Assembly: GCA_003167305.1 (NCBI GenBank)
Contig: PMTP01000129.1
Coordinates: forward strand, 27,061 to 47,376
DNA from: Acidobacteriaceae bacterium
Lineage (GTDB): Bacteria > Acidobacteriota > Terriglobia > Terriglobales > Acidobacteriaceae
Direction of reading: 5' to 3'
DNA length: 20,316 nt
Part shown: in pieces, positions 1 through 8,402 of the stretch
Numbering within the stretch: the stretch's first letter is position 1
How the letters are laid out: each line of letters begins with the position of its first letter
Notes under the pieces: model-generated
Database searches by the model: none
Seen by the model: the letters and a program-made list of their open reading frames with translations, nothing else
What the model was told of the DNA's origin: nothing
Position numbers and translations under genes: made by a program

Positions 1-153
1 AGTCGTCTGCGCGGAAGGCGTTGAGGCTGCCGGCTCCGCAGCCAGCGCCCGGTTCGCCGGCAACAGAAGAAATGCAATCAAGCAGGCTGCGAATACAATC
101 CCGCGGGCGTTGCAATCCTGTGAGCGTTTGGCCAAATTGATCTTCAGAATCAT
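1..153 (-). CDS. N-terminal fragment of an exported protein (possible outer-membrane efflux component), cut by the window edge
   Basis: An open frame of 51 codons starts with ATG at 153-151 and continues past the left edge without a stop. The translation has a basic N-region (MILKINLAKR), a hydrophobic core at about residues 18-32, and an A-L-A signal peptidase I site, with predicted cleavage between residues 38 and 39. An Ala/Pro/Thr-rich stretch follows. There is no lipobox, so a soluble periplasmic or outer-membrane product is more likely than a lipoprotein. Its ATG shares one base with the stop codon of ATPase 2 (TGATG). A GGAGGGG at 165-171, 11 bases upstream, can serve as ribosome binding site. 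Position last in an adaptor/ATPase/permease operon makes a TolC-family channel the obvious guess, but no diagnostic domain is in the window. Confidence 0.75.
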   Translation of the reverse strand, partial: MILKINLAKRSQDCNARGIVFAACLIAFLLLPANRALAAEPAASTPSAQTT

Positions 154-857
154 CACTTCGTGCACCCCTCCGTGGCCGCTGTATGCACTGCTTCATCGCG
201 CGTGAGCCATCCGTCACGCAGCTCGATGATGCGCTTGCCGTAGCGCGCGTTCTCATCCGAATGCGTCACTTGCACAATCGTCGTACCGGCGCGGTTGAGT
301 TCGCAAAAGAGATTCATGATCTCGCGCGCCTGCGTGGAGTGCAGATTGCCGGTTGGCTCATCGGCCAGCAGCAGCGCGGGAGCGTGAACCACGGCGCGCG
401 CAATGCCCACCAGTTGCTGTTGCCCGCCGGAGAGCTGCGAAGGAAACAGATCCTTCTTGGCCACAATCTGAAAGCGGTCCAGAATGTCGGCCACCATCCC
501 CTGCCTTTCTTTGGCGGGTAGATTCTTGTAAGAGAGCGGCAGGTCGATGTTCTCGGCGACGGTCAAGTCGTCCAGCAGGTGATAGCTCTGGAAGACCATG
601 CCGATGCGCTCGCGGGCGAGATCGGCGCGTTGCTTGCGATTGAGCTTATGCGCCGGCGTTTCGCCGAACCAGTACTCGCCCTTCCAGCCGTCGTCGAGCA
701 GCGCGAGAATGTTGAGCAGCGACGACTTCCCCGCGCCCGACGGGCCCATCACGGTGACAAACTCGCCTTCCTGAATGGTGATCCCGATGCGGCGCAGCAC
801 CCAGGTTTCCGTGGGTCCGGTCTGGTAACTGCGTTCTACGTTTTTCAGTTCGATCAT
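153..857 (-). CDS. ABC transporter ATP-binding protein, MacB/LolD type, with unusual D-loop (ATPase 2)
   Basis: This 234-residue nucleotide-binding subunit would hydrolyse ATP on the cytoplasmic face and drive one or more of the neighbouring permeases. Visible motifs are Walker A GPSGAGKS (38-45), Q-loop Q90, signature LSGGQQQ (142-148), Walker B ALLLADEP with the catalytic Glu (161-168) and the H-loop His199. The length is normal for the MacB/LolD/FtsE group. Two differences from ATPase 1 stand out: the residues after the signature are LVGIARA, not RVAVARA, and the D-loop reads GNLH, not GNLD, with His173 replacing the Asp. The gene starts 4 bases after the stop of permease 1, with GGAG about 7-8 bases before the ATG. 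Its stop overlaps the next start by one base, so coupled translation is likely. ATPase identity is certain; whether it is fully active is open. Confidence 0.96.
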   Translation of the reverse strand: MIELKNVERSYQTGPTETWVLRRIGITIQEGEFVTVMGPSGAGKSSLLNILALLDDGWKGEYWFGETPAHKLNRKQRADLARERIGMVFQSYHLLDDLTVAENIDLPLSYKNLPAKERQGMVADILDRFQIVAKKDLFPSQLSGGQQQLVGIARAVVHAPALLLADEPTGNLHSTQAREIMNLFCELNRAGTTIVQVTHSDENARYGKRIIELRDGWLTRDEAVHTAATEGCTK

Positions 858-861
858 GGTA

Positions 862-3336
862 TTACTCCGATCTCAAAGCAAGATTAGGATCAATGGAAGC
901 TGCGCGGCGCGCGGGCAGCCAGGCCGCAATCAGAGAAGCCGCGGCCAGCACAATAACGACCGCGGTAAAGGTGAGGGCATCGTGTGCTTGCACGCCGAAG
1001 ATGTAGCTGCGCGTAACCGTGGCGGCAAACCAGGCGAGCGCACCGCCGATGGCGAGGCCGGCGCCCACAAGCAACAGCGCGCGGCGCAGAATAAGCGAGA
1101 GGATGTTGGCCTGCGGCGCGCCGAGCGCGATGCGCAAGCCGATCTCGCGGGTGCGCTGCGCCACGGCGAAGGAGAGCAGCCCATAGAGTCCGACGGAGGC
1201 GATCAGCAGCGCGAGGCCGGCGAAGCTCTCCAGCAAATGCGCGATCAAAGTCTGGCTGCCGAAGGAATCTTCTACAGCTTCGTGGATGGTCTTGACGTTG
1301 GTTGTAGTGGCGTCTGGAGCAACTTCGTGCAGCGCCTTGTCGAATTGCGCGCGCAACGAATCGGCGGGAACCGCGCCGCGAATGGCTACCTGGATGAACG
1401 CTGTTGCGATGCCGTAAAGCGGCGTGCCGGGCGCCATCTGGGCCAGGCAGAAGTAGACCTCGGGCTTGGTGGGGTCGATGACCGTACTCTGCCGGGTGTC
1501 GGCAATCACACCGATGATGCGCGCGTTTGCAAATGGCCCCTGCTTGCCCATGGAGTAAATCCGACCGATTGGATCTTTGTCCGGCGAGAACTGTTTGGCG
1601 AAGGCCTCATTGACCACAACGGCAATCGGCGCGCCCGCCGCGTCCTCCTCGGTAAAGAAGCGGCCGCGCAGAATAGGGATTCCGAGCGCATCGGTCAAGC
1701 CAGCGGAAGCAAGGCGGCCTTGCGCGCAGGCTCTCTTCGCTCCTAAATCTTCGTGATCGAGCCCTGAGCAAATACTCACAGCCATCTCGTTGCGCAGCGG
1801 CAGCACGGAGCTGAGCGCGGCCACCTGCACGCCGGGAATGGCGCGCAGACGCTCGATGAGCGGCAGATAGGATTCGCGGACAATGTTCTCTTTCTGGCCA
1901 TGCGTACTCTGGTTTTCTTCGAACTGACGCGAACCGTTGTTGAGAATGACCCCGCCGGTGAGAACGTTTTGCTGCGTGAATCCCAACGGCACCTGGCGCA
2001 GGGCGTGAATGGTGCGCAAAAAGAGTCCTGCGCCCACGAGAAAGACAAGTGTAAGCGCGAACTGCGCGACAACAAGGACTTCGCGCGTCCGATTCTGACT
2101 GGCCGAGGCTGTGGCGGTTGCGCCATGCAGCGAGGCCTGCGCGTTGCGGCTGGCGGCGCGCAGTGCGGGGAAGATGCCGACAATGGCCGCTGTGGCTAGC
2201 GTGAAGGCGGCCAGCCATGAGACCACTCGCCAGTCGACGTGAATGGCGCTGGTGAGCGGCAGCTTGTGTGCGATCTGCGTCCAGAGCAGCTTGATGGCGC
2301 TTTGCCCCAGGAGCAGTCCCGCAACGGCGCCGATTCCGCTCAACAAAAGGCTCTCGACGAGCGATTGCTGCAACAAGCGCAGGCGGCTCGCGCCCAAAGC
2401 GGAGCGCACCGCAATTTCGCGCGTGCGCGCTACGGCTCGCGCCAGCATCAAGCTGGTCACGTTGAGGCAGGCCAGCGCCCATATTCCGAAGACAACCGCA
2501 TAGAGCAACAGGAGCGGCTTGCGCGCCTCGTGGTTGAGCGAGTCCTGATAGCCTGTAACCTTCACGCGCGTGGGCAACTGGTTTTCGGCGGAGACTTCTT
2601 TGGCGACGACGGACTGAGCGCGGCTGAGCGCGTCGGCAAGTTGCACGGCGGTCATGCCGTCGGGGACGCGCGCGTAGACCTCGGCGCCAAGGGTTGCATC
2701 GCCATCCATGGCGGTGCGGGCGGCGGCGGGAATCTGCGCCGGTGTCCAAATCTGCATGGGATCGCCAAAGCGAAAGGAGAAGTTGGCCGGCATGACTCCC
2801 AGGATGGTGTAGGTCTGCCCGCGGACGGTCAGAGTCTTGCCGGCGATGGCCGGGTCGGCGTTGAAGAGCCTGTGCCAGACATCGTTGCCGAGAAGGACTA
2901 CGGGCGCGGCGCCGGGGCGGTTGTCTTCGTCGCGGAAGAGGCGGCCAAGGATCGGCTGCACGTCGAAGGCGCGGAGGAGCCCGGCATCGGTATCGGCCCG
3001 CTGCACCTGAAGCCTGCCGCCAGGGCCAACGACGCTGGCCCACGAGCCGCCGAGCTGGGCACCGATCTGGAAGTTCGCGCCCATGGCGTCATGCAACTGC
3101 AGCATATTGGCGTAGGTCATGGCGTAGTAAGGCTGATTGGTATCGAGCTTGACGGTGACGATGCGATCTGGATGCGCATAGGGCAGCGGGCGCAGCAGTA
3201 TCCCGTTCAGCAAGGTGAAGACGGCAATGTTCGCGCCCAGCCCGAGCGCCAGCACGGTCACGGCGGTGAAGGTGAATCCCGGCGACTTGCGCAACTGTCG
3301 CAGCGCGTAGCGCACATCTTGTAAGATTGATCGCAT
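862..3336 (-). CDS. ADOP-family MacB/FtsX-like permease 1
   Basis: This is an 824-residue inner-membrane permease of the duplicated MacB type. Order: cytoplasmic [18 protein letters not shown] tail; TM1 about 22-45; periplasmic core to about 270; an FtsX block of three helices (about 275-395) with coupling motif REIAVRSALGA (306-316); a second anchor helix about 420-440; a second periplasmic core; and a final FtsX block (about 700-808) with REIGLRIALGA (730-740). The C-terminus is PARRAASIDPNLALRSE, where the other six copies have MQALR. The second core has a hydrophilic loop at about 465-490, and a Cys pair (C523, C537) in the same place as a pair in permease 3; C630 is extra. The ATG at 3336-3334 follows a good AAGGGAAG site. 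The gap to permease 2 is 37 bases. It is last of the seven and sits next to ATPase 2, a possible cognate. Substrate unknown. Confidence 0.95.
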   Translation of the reverse strand: MRSILQDVRYALRQLRKSPGFTFTAVTVLALGLGANIAVFTLLNGILLRPLPYAHPDRIVTVKLDTNQPYYAMTYANMLQLHDAMGANFQIGAQLGGSWASVVGPGGRLQVQRADTDAGLLRAFDVQPILGRLFRDEDNRPGAAPVVLLGNDVWHRLFNADPAIAGKTLTVRGQTYTILGVMPANFSFRFGDPMQIWTPAQIPAAARTAMDGDATLGAEVYARVPDGMTAVQLADALSRAQSVVAKEVSAENQLPTRVKVTGYQDSLNHEARKPLLLLYAVVFGIWALACLNVTSLMLARAVARTREIAVRSALGASRLRLLQQSLVESLLLSGIGAVAGLLLGQSAIKLLWTQIAHKLPLTSAIHVDWRVVSWLAAFTLATAAIVGIFPALRAASRNAQASLHGATATASASQNRTREVLVVAQFALTLVFLVGAGLFLRTIHALRQVPLGFTQQNVLTGGVILNNGSRQFEENQSTHGQKENIVRESYLPLIERLRAIPGVQVAALSSVLPLRNEMAVSICSGLDHEDLGAKRACAQGRLASAGLTDALGIPILRGRFFTEEDAAGAPIAVVVNEAFAKQFSPDKDPIGRIYSMGKQGPFANARIIGVIADTRQSTVIDPTKPEVYFCLAQMAPGTPLYGIATAFIQVAIRGAVPADSLRAQFDKALHEVAPDATTTNVKTIHEAVEDSFGSQTLIAHLLESFAGLALLIASVGLYGLLSFAVAQRTREIGLRIALGAPQANILSLILRRALLLVGAGLAIGGALAWFAATVTRSYIFGVQAHDALTFTAVVIVLAAASLIAAWLPARRAASIDPNLALRSE

Positions 3337-3373
3337 TGCTACTTCCCTTTCCTTTCAAATATGCAGAATCTGT

Positions 3374-5797
3374 TTACTCTCCACGCAGAGCCTGCATGGG
3401 TTCGACGGCGGAGGCTCGGCGGGCAGGCAGCCAACTGGCCAGTAAAGCCACACTCAGCAGGACGAGGGCGACGACGGAGACGGCGGCATAGTCAATGGAG
3501 GCTATGCCGTAGAGTGTGCTGTGCATGGCGCGGCCCACGAAAAAGGCGCCGATCAAGCCCAGGCCGAGACCGAGAAGCGCCAGGACAATGGCTTCTTTCA
3601 GGATCAGAATGATGACGTTGTTCCGGCTGGCCCCGAGTGCCATGCGCAGTCCAATTTCATGTTCGCGCTGGGCCACGGTAAAGGCCATGACGCCATAGAT
3701 GCCTACTGCGGCAAGCAGCAGCGCCAGCACGGCAAAGCTGAAGTAGAGCACCATGGTGAAGCGGTCGCCGGAGAGGAGGTTGCTCTTAATCTCATCCATG
3801 GTCCTGGACTGAGCCAGCGCGATCTGCGGGTCGACAGCGTGCACCGCGGCCGCGATACTTTTGGTCATCAGTGCGGGGTCGCCTGCGGTGCGCACACCAA
3901 TGGTGGCGCTGGGCCAGGGGATTTGCCAAAAGGGAATTGCGATCTCCGGATTGTCCTGGCGGAGGCCGCGGCTGCGCACATTGTGATAGACTCCCACGAT
4001 CTGCCAGGAGATGGGCGCGCCCAGCTTGGTGACGCCGGGAATCAATTCTTCGACCATGAGCCGCTGTTGAAGAGGGTCCTTGTCCTTGAAGTACTTTTGC
4101 GCGAAGTTCTCGTTGACCATGGCCACGCGCACGCTGGCGGCGTTGTCCTGGTCAGTGAACGAACGGCCACGGATGACCTGAATGCCAAAGGTCTTGAAGT
4201 ACCCGGGCGTGACCATCCCAAAACCCGCGGCGGGCCGCTGCGAGGGGTCGGCGAAATCGGGCTGGCCGGCGATGGTAAAGGGCATTCCAAATCCCATGCC
4301 GTAGAGCGGCAAGCCAGTGCCTGTTGACACATCGAGGACGCCTGGAACCGACTTGATGCTCTCGATCATTCGCTGGTAGTAGGCGGCGATCTGTGCGGGA
4401 TCCTTGGGGCGCGCATCGGGAACGGGCAGGGAGAAGGTAAGCACATGATTGGTGTTCAACCCGAGATCGACACGGGTGAGGTTCCAGAAGCTGTGGATGG
4501 CGAGGCCCGCGCCGGTGAGCAGCGTAAGCGCCAGCGCGAACTCGCCGATGACCAATACCTTGCGCAGGCGATGACGGCCGGAGCCGGATGAAGAGCGTCC
4601 GCCCTCTTTGAGTGCTTCGCCGGGATCGACGCGTGTGGCGTACCACGCGGGAAGGCAGCCGAAGAGCAAGCCTGCCAGTGTGGAAGCGGCGAGCGAGAAC
4701 AACAGGATCGGCAGATTCAGGCTGAGGTCAGCCTCGGATGGAAGCGTTCCGGGAGGCATGATGGCGATGAGGCCGTGCAAGCAGAGCGCGCCCACGCCAA
4801 CTCCGAGAAGGCCGCCGATGAGCGCAAGGACGAGGCTCTCCGTCAGGAACTGGGCGAAGATGTTGGCGCGCGAAGCGCCGAGAGAAGTGCGCACGGCCAC
4901 TTCCTTCTGGCGCGTGGTTCCCTTGGAGAGCAGCAGGTTGGCCACATTCACGCAGGCGATCAAGAGCACAAAGCCCACCGCGCCGAGCAGCATCCACAGG
5001 GTCTGGATTCGCTCTTTCGGCAGAAAGTCATTCTTCAGCGGCTCGACAAATGCGCCCCATCCCTTGTTACTTTTGGGAAAAGCCTGCGCGATGTTGGCGG
5101 TGACCGTATCCATGTCGGCCTGCGCCTGCTTGATGCTCACATTGGGCTTGAGGCGTCCCATGGCCAGAAGCCAATGGAAGTCGTGATTCAACTGCTCCGG
5201 TTTGAAGACCAGCGGCACAATCAGATTCTGATCGAGACGATCAGGTTGGCCCGGAGCCATGACGCCGACCACGGTATAGGGCGCTCCATCGATTTGGATT
5301 TGCTTGCCGATAATCTTTGGATCGGAGCCCAGGCGCTTCCATAGCTTGTTGACCAGGACCACGACGCGATCCCTGCCGGCCACTCCTTCCTCAGGGAGAA
5401 AGTCGCGCCCGTACAGAAATTTGACGCCCATCATCTTGTAGAAGCCGGGCGTGGTGAACTGCCCCTCGACATACTCCGGCTGATCCTTGGTGGCCAGATT
5501 GAAACTGCCGCCCGTCCATGCATTCAGATCCTGAAAGGATTTGCTCTGGTTCTTCCAGTCAACAAAGTCCTGCGCCGCAATGCCGTTGTGAAAGCCCTGA
5601 ATCTTGGACCAGACCATGACGAGCTGGTCGGGCTGCGGATAGGGCATGGGCGCGAGCAGCGTGGCGTAAACCGCCGTGAAGATAGCGGTGTTGGCGCCGA
5701 TGCCTAGAGCCAGAGTGAGCACTGCTGTCAGAGTGAAAACCGGCGACTTGCGTAACTGGCGCAGCGCGTAACGGAGGTTTTGCAAGATCGTTTGCAT
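3374..5797 (-). CDS. ADOP-family MacB/FtsX-like permease 2
   Basis: This 807-residue inner-membrane permease has the two-unit architecture. TM1 is at about 22-45 after an [14 protein letters not shown] tail. The first periplasmic core runs to about 262. The first FtsX block (about 265-390) has coupling motif KEVAVRTSLGASR (298-310) and ends ATRVDPGEALKEGG, which resembles the protein's own C-terminal PARRASAVEPMQALRGE. The second anchor helix is about 412-432. The second core holds the family landmarks PGYFKTFGI (531-539), VIRGRSF (541-547) and VNENFAQKYF (561-570). The last FtsX block (about 680-792) carries HEIGLRMALGASR (713-725). No periplasmic Cys pair is seen in the second core. The start at 5797 is preceded by AGGAAAGGAAAC, and this site lies against the TAG stop of permease 3, giving a gap of only 15 bases. 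Role in export is inferred from family and context. Confidence 0.96.
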   Translation of the reverse strand: MQTILQNLRYALRQLRKSPVFTLTAVLTLALGIGANTAIFTAVYATLLAPMPYPQPDQLVMVWSKIQGFHNGIAAQDFVDWKNQSKSFQDLNAWTGGSFNLATKDQPEYVEGQFTTPGFYKMMGVKFLYGRDFLPEEGVAGRDRVVVLVNKLWKRLGSDPKIIGKQIQIDGAPYTVVGVMAPGQPDRLDQNLIVPLVFKPEQLNHDFHWLLAMGRLKPNVSIKQAQADMDTVTANIAQAFPKSNKGWGAFVEPLKNDFLPKERIQTLWMLLGAVGFVLLIACVNVANLLLSKGTTRQKEVAVRTSLGASRANIFAQFLTESLVLALIGGLLGVGVGALCLHGLIAIMPPGTLPSEADLSLNLPILLFSLAASTLAGLLFGCLPAWYATRVDPGEALKEGGRSSSGSGRHRLRKVLVIGEFALALTLLTGAGLAIHSFWNLTRVDLGLNTNHVLTFSLPVPDARPKDPAQIAAYYQRMIESIKSVPGVLDVSTGTGLPLYGMGFGMPFTIAGQPDFADPSQRPAAGFGMVTPGYFKTFGIQVIRGRSFTDQDNAASVRVAMVNENFAQKYFKDKDPLQQRLMVEELIPGVTKLGAPISWQIVGVYHNVRSRGLRQDNPEIAIPFWQIPWPSATIGVRTAGDPALMTKSIAAAVHAVDPQIALAQSRTMDEIKSNLLSGDRFTMVLYFSFAVLALLLAAVGIYGVMAFTVAQREHEIGLRMALGASRNNVIILILKEAIVLALLGLGLGLIGAFFVGRAMHSTLYGIASIDYAAVSVVALVLLSVALLASWLPARRASAVEPMQALRGE

Positions 5798-5812
5798 CGC
5801 TTGTTTCCTTTC

Positions 5813-8371
5813 CTACTCGGAGCGCAGTGCCTGCATGGGATCAATGGAAGCGGCGCGGCGCGCGGGGATGTAGCCGGCCAGAGCAGCGCAAAGCCCGAGC
5901 AGCAATGTGTCGCCGATCAGCACAAGCGGATCGTAGGCGCTCACTTCATAGAGTTCGCTGGCTAGCAGGCGGCCGGCTAGAATTGCCGCGGGAATGCCCA
6001 GCGCGAGGCCGATAAGAACCTGCCAGAGCGCGCCGCGCATCACCATGTTGACCACGCTCGCGCGGGTTGCGCCCAGCGCCATGCGGATGCCGATCTCGCC
6101 GGTGCGCCGGGCGACGAAGTAGGACATCACGCCGTAGAGGCCGACCGAAGCAAGCATCAACGCCAGAACGCCGAAGAATCCGGTGAGCCGTGCCATCAAT
6201 TGGTACATTCCATAGTTGTCTTCCATCTGCATCTTCATCGTGCGGAAACCGGTGACGGTCAGGTTGGGATCGATGCCGGCCATGGTGCGGCGGACCAGTG
6301 TCTCGGCGTTCGGCTCCGGCCGTTTGAAGTTGATCACCATTGCTCCGGCAAACTCGGAGCGATTCTCCGCGGCGATGCTACCCGATTCCTTGTACCCGGT
6401 GAATTGCTGCGAGAAGGGACGTAGAAACAGCGGACCGGCGGGTTCGCGCGGGTTTGTCTTGTAATTTCGGAAGACCCCGACAATCTCAAAACTGCTCGAG
6501 TAGCGCGGATCTCCGAGGCCGAAGCGCTTGCCAATCGGATCCTGATTCGAGAAGAACTTCCTGGCGAAGGCCTCATTCACGATTGCAACCAAAGGAGAAG
6601 CGGTTGTATCCTGGCCGTTGAATCCGCGGCCGCGCACGATGGGGATGCCGATAGAGTCGAGAAGATTCGTGCTGGCGCGGTTCCACCCGGAGACGCAATT
6701 GTCCTTCCGCCCGGGCGTGGAATGTCCCTGCGGAACCACGCAGTCGCTCCAACTGGTGTAAACCGGTTGATAGAGGGCATACCCTGCGTTCTCCACACCG
6801 GGCAGCGTGGAAAAGCGATCCTCGATCTGGTGGTAGAGCGCAGGCAGCCGGTCGAGAGTGTAGCCGGCGCCGGACGGGTCCATTTCGAAGACATAGCGAT
6901 TCGCCGTGGCGATTCCGAGGTCCTGCCGTTCGAGGTTGATCAGCGAACGGGTTACGAGCATGGCCACAGCCAGCAGCGCCAGTGAGAGAGCGGCCTGCAG
7001 CACGACCAGCGATTTCTGCGGCAGCAGGGAGCGGTCGCGCGCGGAGCCGTCGCCGCGGTTCGCGCCTCGCAGTACGTCGGCCGGCTGTGCGCGGGATGAG
7101 ATCACCGCCGGCGCCAGGCCGAAAAGCAGGCCCGCCAGCAGCGACACAACGAAAGCGAAGCCCAGCACCGGCAGCGACGGGCTGGAGCTGATGGGCCAAT
7201 CCTTTGCTCCTGAATATGCGAGGGCCAGGATCAGGCGCGCTCCGCCATAGGCGACAGTCAACCCAGCCAGGCCGCCTATGCAACTCAGCAGAATGCTCTC
7301 GGTGACAATCTGGCGCATGACGCGCCGCCGGCCGGCGCCCAGAGCCACGCGCACGGCAATTTCGCCGCGCCGGCCCGCGCCCCGCGCCAGCATCAGATTG
7401 GCGACGTTCGCGCAGGCAATCAGCAGAACAACCGAGGCCAGGATCATCAGAATCCTGAGCGCGTTGCCGGCATTCCGCTGCATACTTTGAATCCCTCCGC
7501 CGGCGGCTTCGAACACCACATGCTGCTTGGGAATCTCCGCCGAGTGTCCGTTTTCGGTATATTCCGGACGCGTAATCAGCCACTGGCGCAACACCGTCGA
7601 GAGCTTGCTCTGCAAAGCGCCAAGATTGGCGCCCGCGCGCAAGCGTCCCAGCGGATAAAGCCAGTTTGAGTCGGCGCGATGCAGAATCGCCGTCTCCTCG
7701 CCGCCGTGAATAAGTGGCTCGGTCGAAAGCGGCATCCAGAGAGCCGGGGGTGCTGCCGATAGACGGTCGCCGTAGAAGCCCGGCGGCGCGATGCCGGCGA
7801 TCGTGAACGGTTTGGTTTGGATGGATATGGTGGCGCCGACAATCGACGGATCGCCGCCGAACTCGGTTTGCCATGCGCGATAGCTGAGCACCGCGACAGG
7901 CGCTGCGCTGCTTCGGTCGTCGCTTTCGCCGAAGACGCGCCCCGCAGTTGCGCCCAGGCCCAGCGTGGCGAAGTAGTTGCCGGAAACGAACTCGCCGCGC
8001 AAAGAGTTTGCCGGCTCCTCTCTACGGCGAACGCTGTAGCTTCCCATACCCGCCTCCACGGCTGCGAGTTGTTCGAACTCCGGCGCTGCGTTTTTCAGGT
8101 AAAGATAGAGGTCGTAGGAAAAGATCGAGAAGTCGCCGTTGCTGTTCTGGAATCCGGTGTCCACGCAGCAGTTGTTCGTATCGCCGATGCGGTAGAGTTG
8201 CGCGGGATTGGCGACCGGCAGCGAGCGCAGCAGAATCCCGTGAATCAGCGTGAAGACGGCCGTGTTGGCGCCAATGCCCAGCGCCAGCGTGACGACCGCG
8301 GTCAGCGTGAATCCCGGCGACTTGCGCAACTGGCGCAGTGCGTAGCGTATGTCTTGAAGCATCGTATTCAT
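5813..8371 (-). CDS. ADOP-family MacB/FtsX-like permease 3, with extra periplasmic cysteines
   Basis: At 852 residues this is the longest of the seven permeases. It starts [20 protein letters not shown] and has TM1 at 22-45. The first FtsX block (about 303-430) has GEIAVRVALGAGR (336-348). The second anchor helix is about 455-475, and the last FtsX block (about 728-837) has [13 protein letters not shown] (758-770). It ends PARRAASIDPMQALRSE. The added length lies in the periplasmic cores. The first core begins with an unusual NNCCVDTG segment (C68, C69), and the second has C544 and C559 within a polar loop before GIPIVRGRGF. These Cys would face the oxidising periplasm and could form disulfides. 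Two further loops, about 640-680 and around 300, are polar and gap-like compared with its neighbours. The start at 8371 has AGAGGAGAAAG before the ATG; an alternative start at Met4 is less well placed. It lies 31 bases after permease 4. Confidence 0.95.
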   Translation of the reverse strand: MNTMLQDIRYALRQLRKSPGFTLTAVVTLALGIGANTAVFTLIHGILLRSLPVANPAQLYRIGDTNNCCVDTGFQNSNGDFSIFSYDLYLYLKNAAPEFEQLAAVEAGMGSYSVRRREEPANSLRGEFVSGNYFATLGLGATAGRVFGESDDRSSAAPVAVLSYRAWQTEFGGDPSIVGATISIQTKPFTIAGIAPPGFYGDRLSAAPPALWMPLSTEPLIHGGEETAILHRADSNWLYPLGRLRAGANLGALQSKLSTVLRQWLITRPEYTENGHSAEIPKQHVVFEAAGGGIQSMQRNAGNALRILMILASVVLLIACANVANLMLARGAGRRGEIAVRVALGAGRRRVMRQIVTESILLSCIGGLAGLTVAYGGARLILALAYSGAKDWPISSSPSLPVLGFAFVVSLLAGLLFGLAPAVISSRAQPADVLRGANRGDGSARDRSLLPQKSLVVLQAALSLALLAVAMLVTRSLINLERQDLGIATANRYVFEMDPSGAGYTLDRLPALYHQIEDRFSTLPGVENAGYALYQPVYTSWSDCVVPQGHSTPGRKDNCVSGWNRASTNLLDSIGIPIVRGRGFNGQDTTASPLVAIVNEAFARKFFSNQDPIGKRFGLGDPRYSSSFEIVGVFRNYKTNPREPAGPLFLRPFSQQFTGYKESGSIAAENRSEFAGAMVINFKRPEPNAETLVRRTMAGIDPNLTVTGFRTMKMQMEDNYGMYQLMARLTGFFGVLALMLASVGLYGVMSYFVARRTGEIGIRMALGATRASVVNMVMRGALWQVLIGLALGIPAAILAGRLLASELYEVSAYDPLVLIGDTLLLGLCAALAGYIPARRAASIDPMQALRSE

Positions 8372-8402
8372 CGTTCTTTCTCCTCTGAGAAATAGAGGCG
8401 CG

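Noticed and set aside
1607..3043. Minus-strand open frame of 478 codons in another frame of permease 1 (also 6573-7874 in permease 3)
   Set aside because: These Arg/Ala/Pro-rich products are out of frame with intact 824- and 852-residue genes. They do not indicate frameshifts, since the permease frames are complete.
2239..3324. Plus-strand open frame of 361 codons opposite permease 1
   Set aside because: It is antisense to a clear family member, has low-complexity Gly/Ala/Gln/Arg/Glu composition and no recognisable domain. This is a typical GC-rich shadow.
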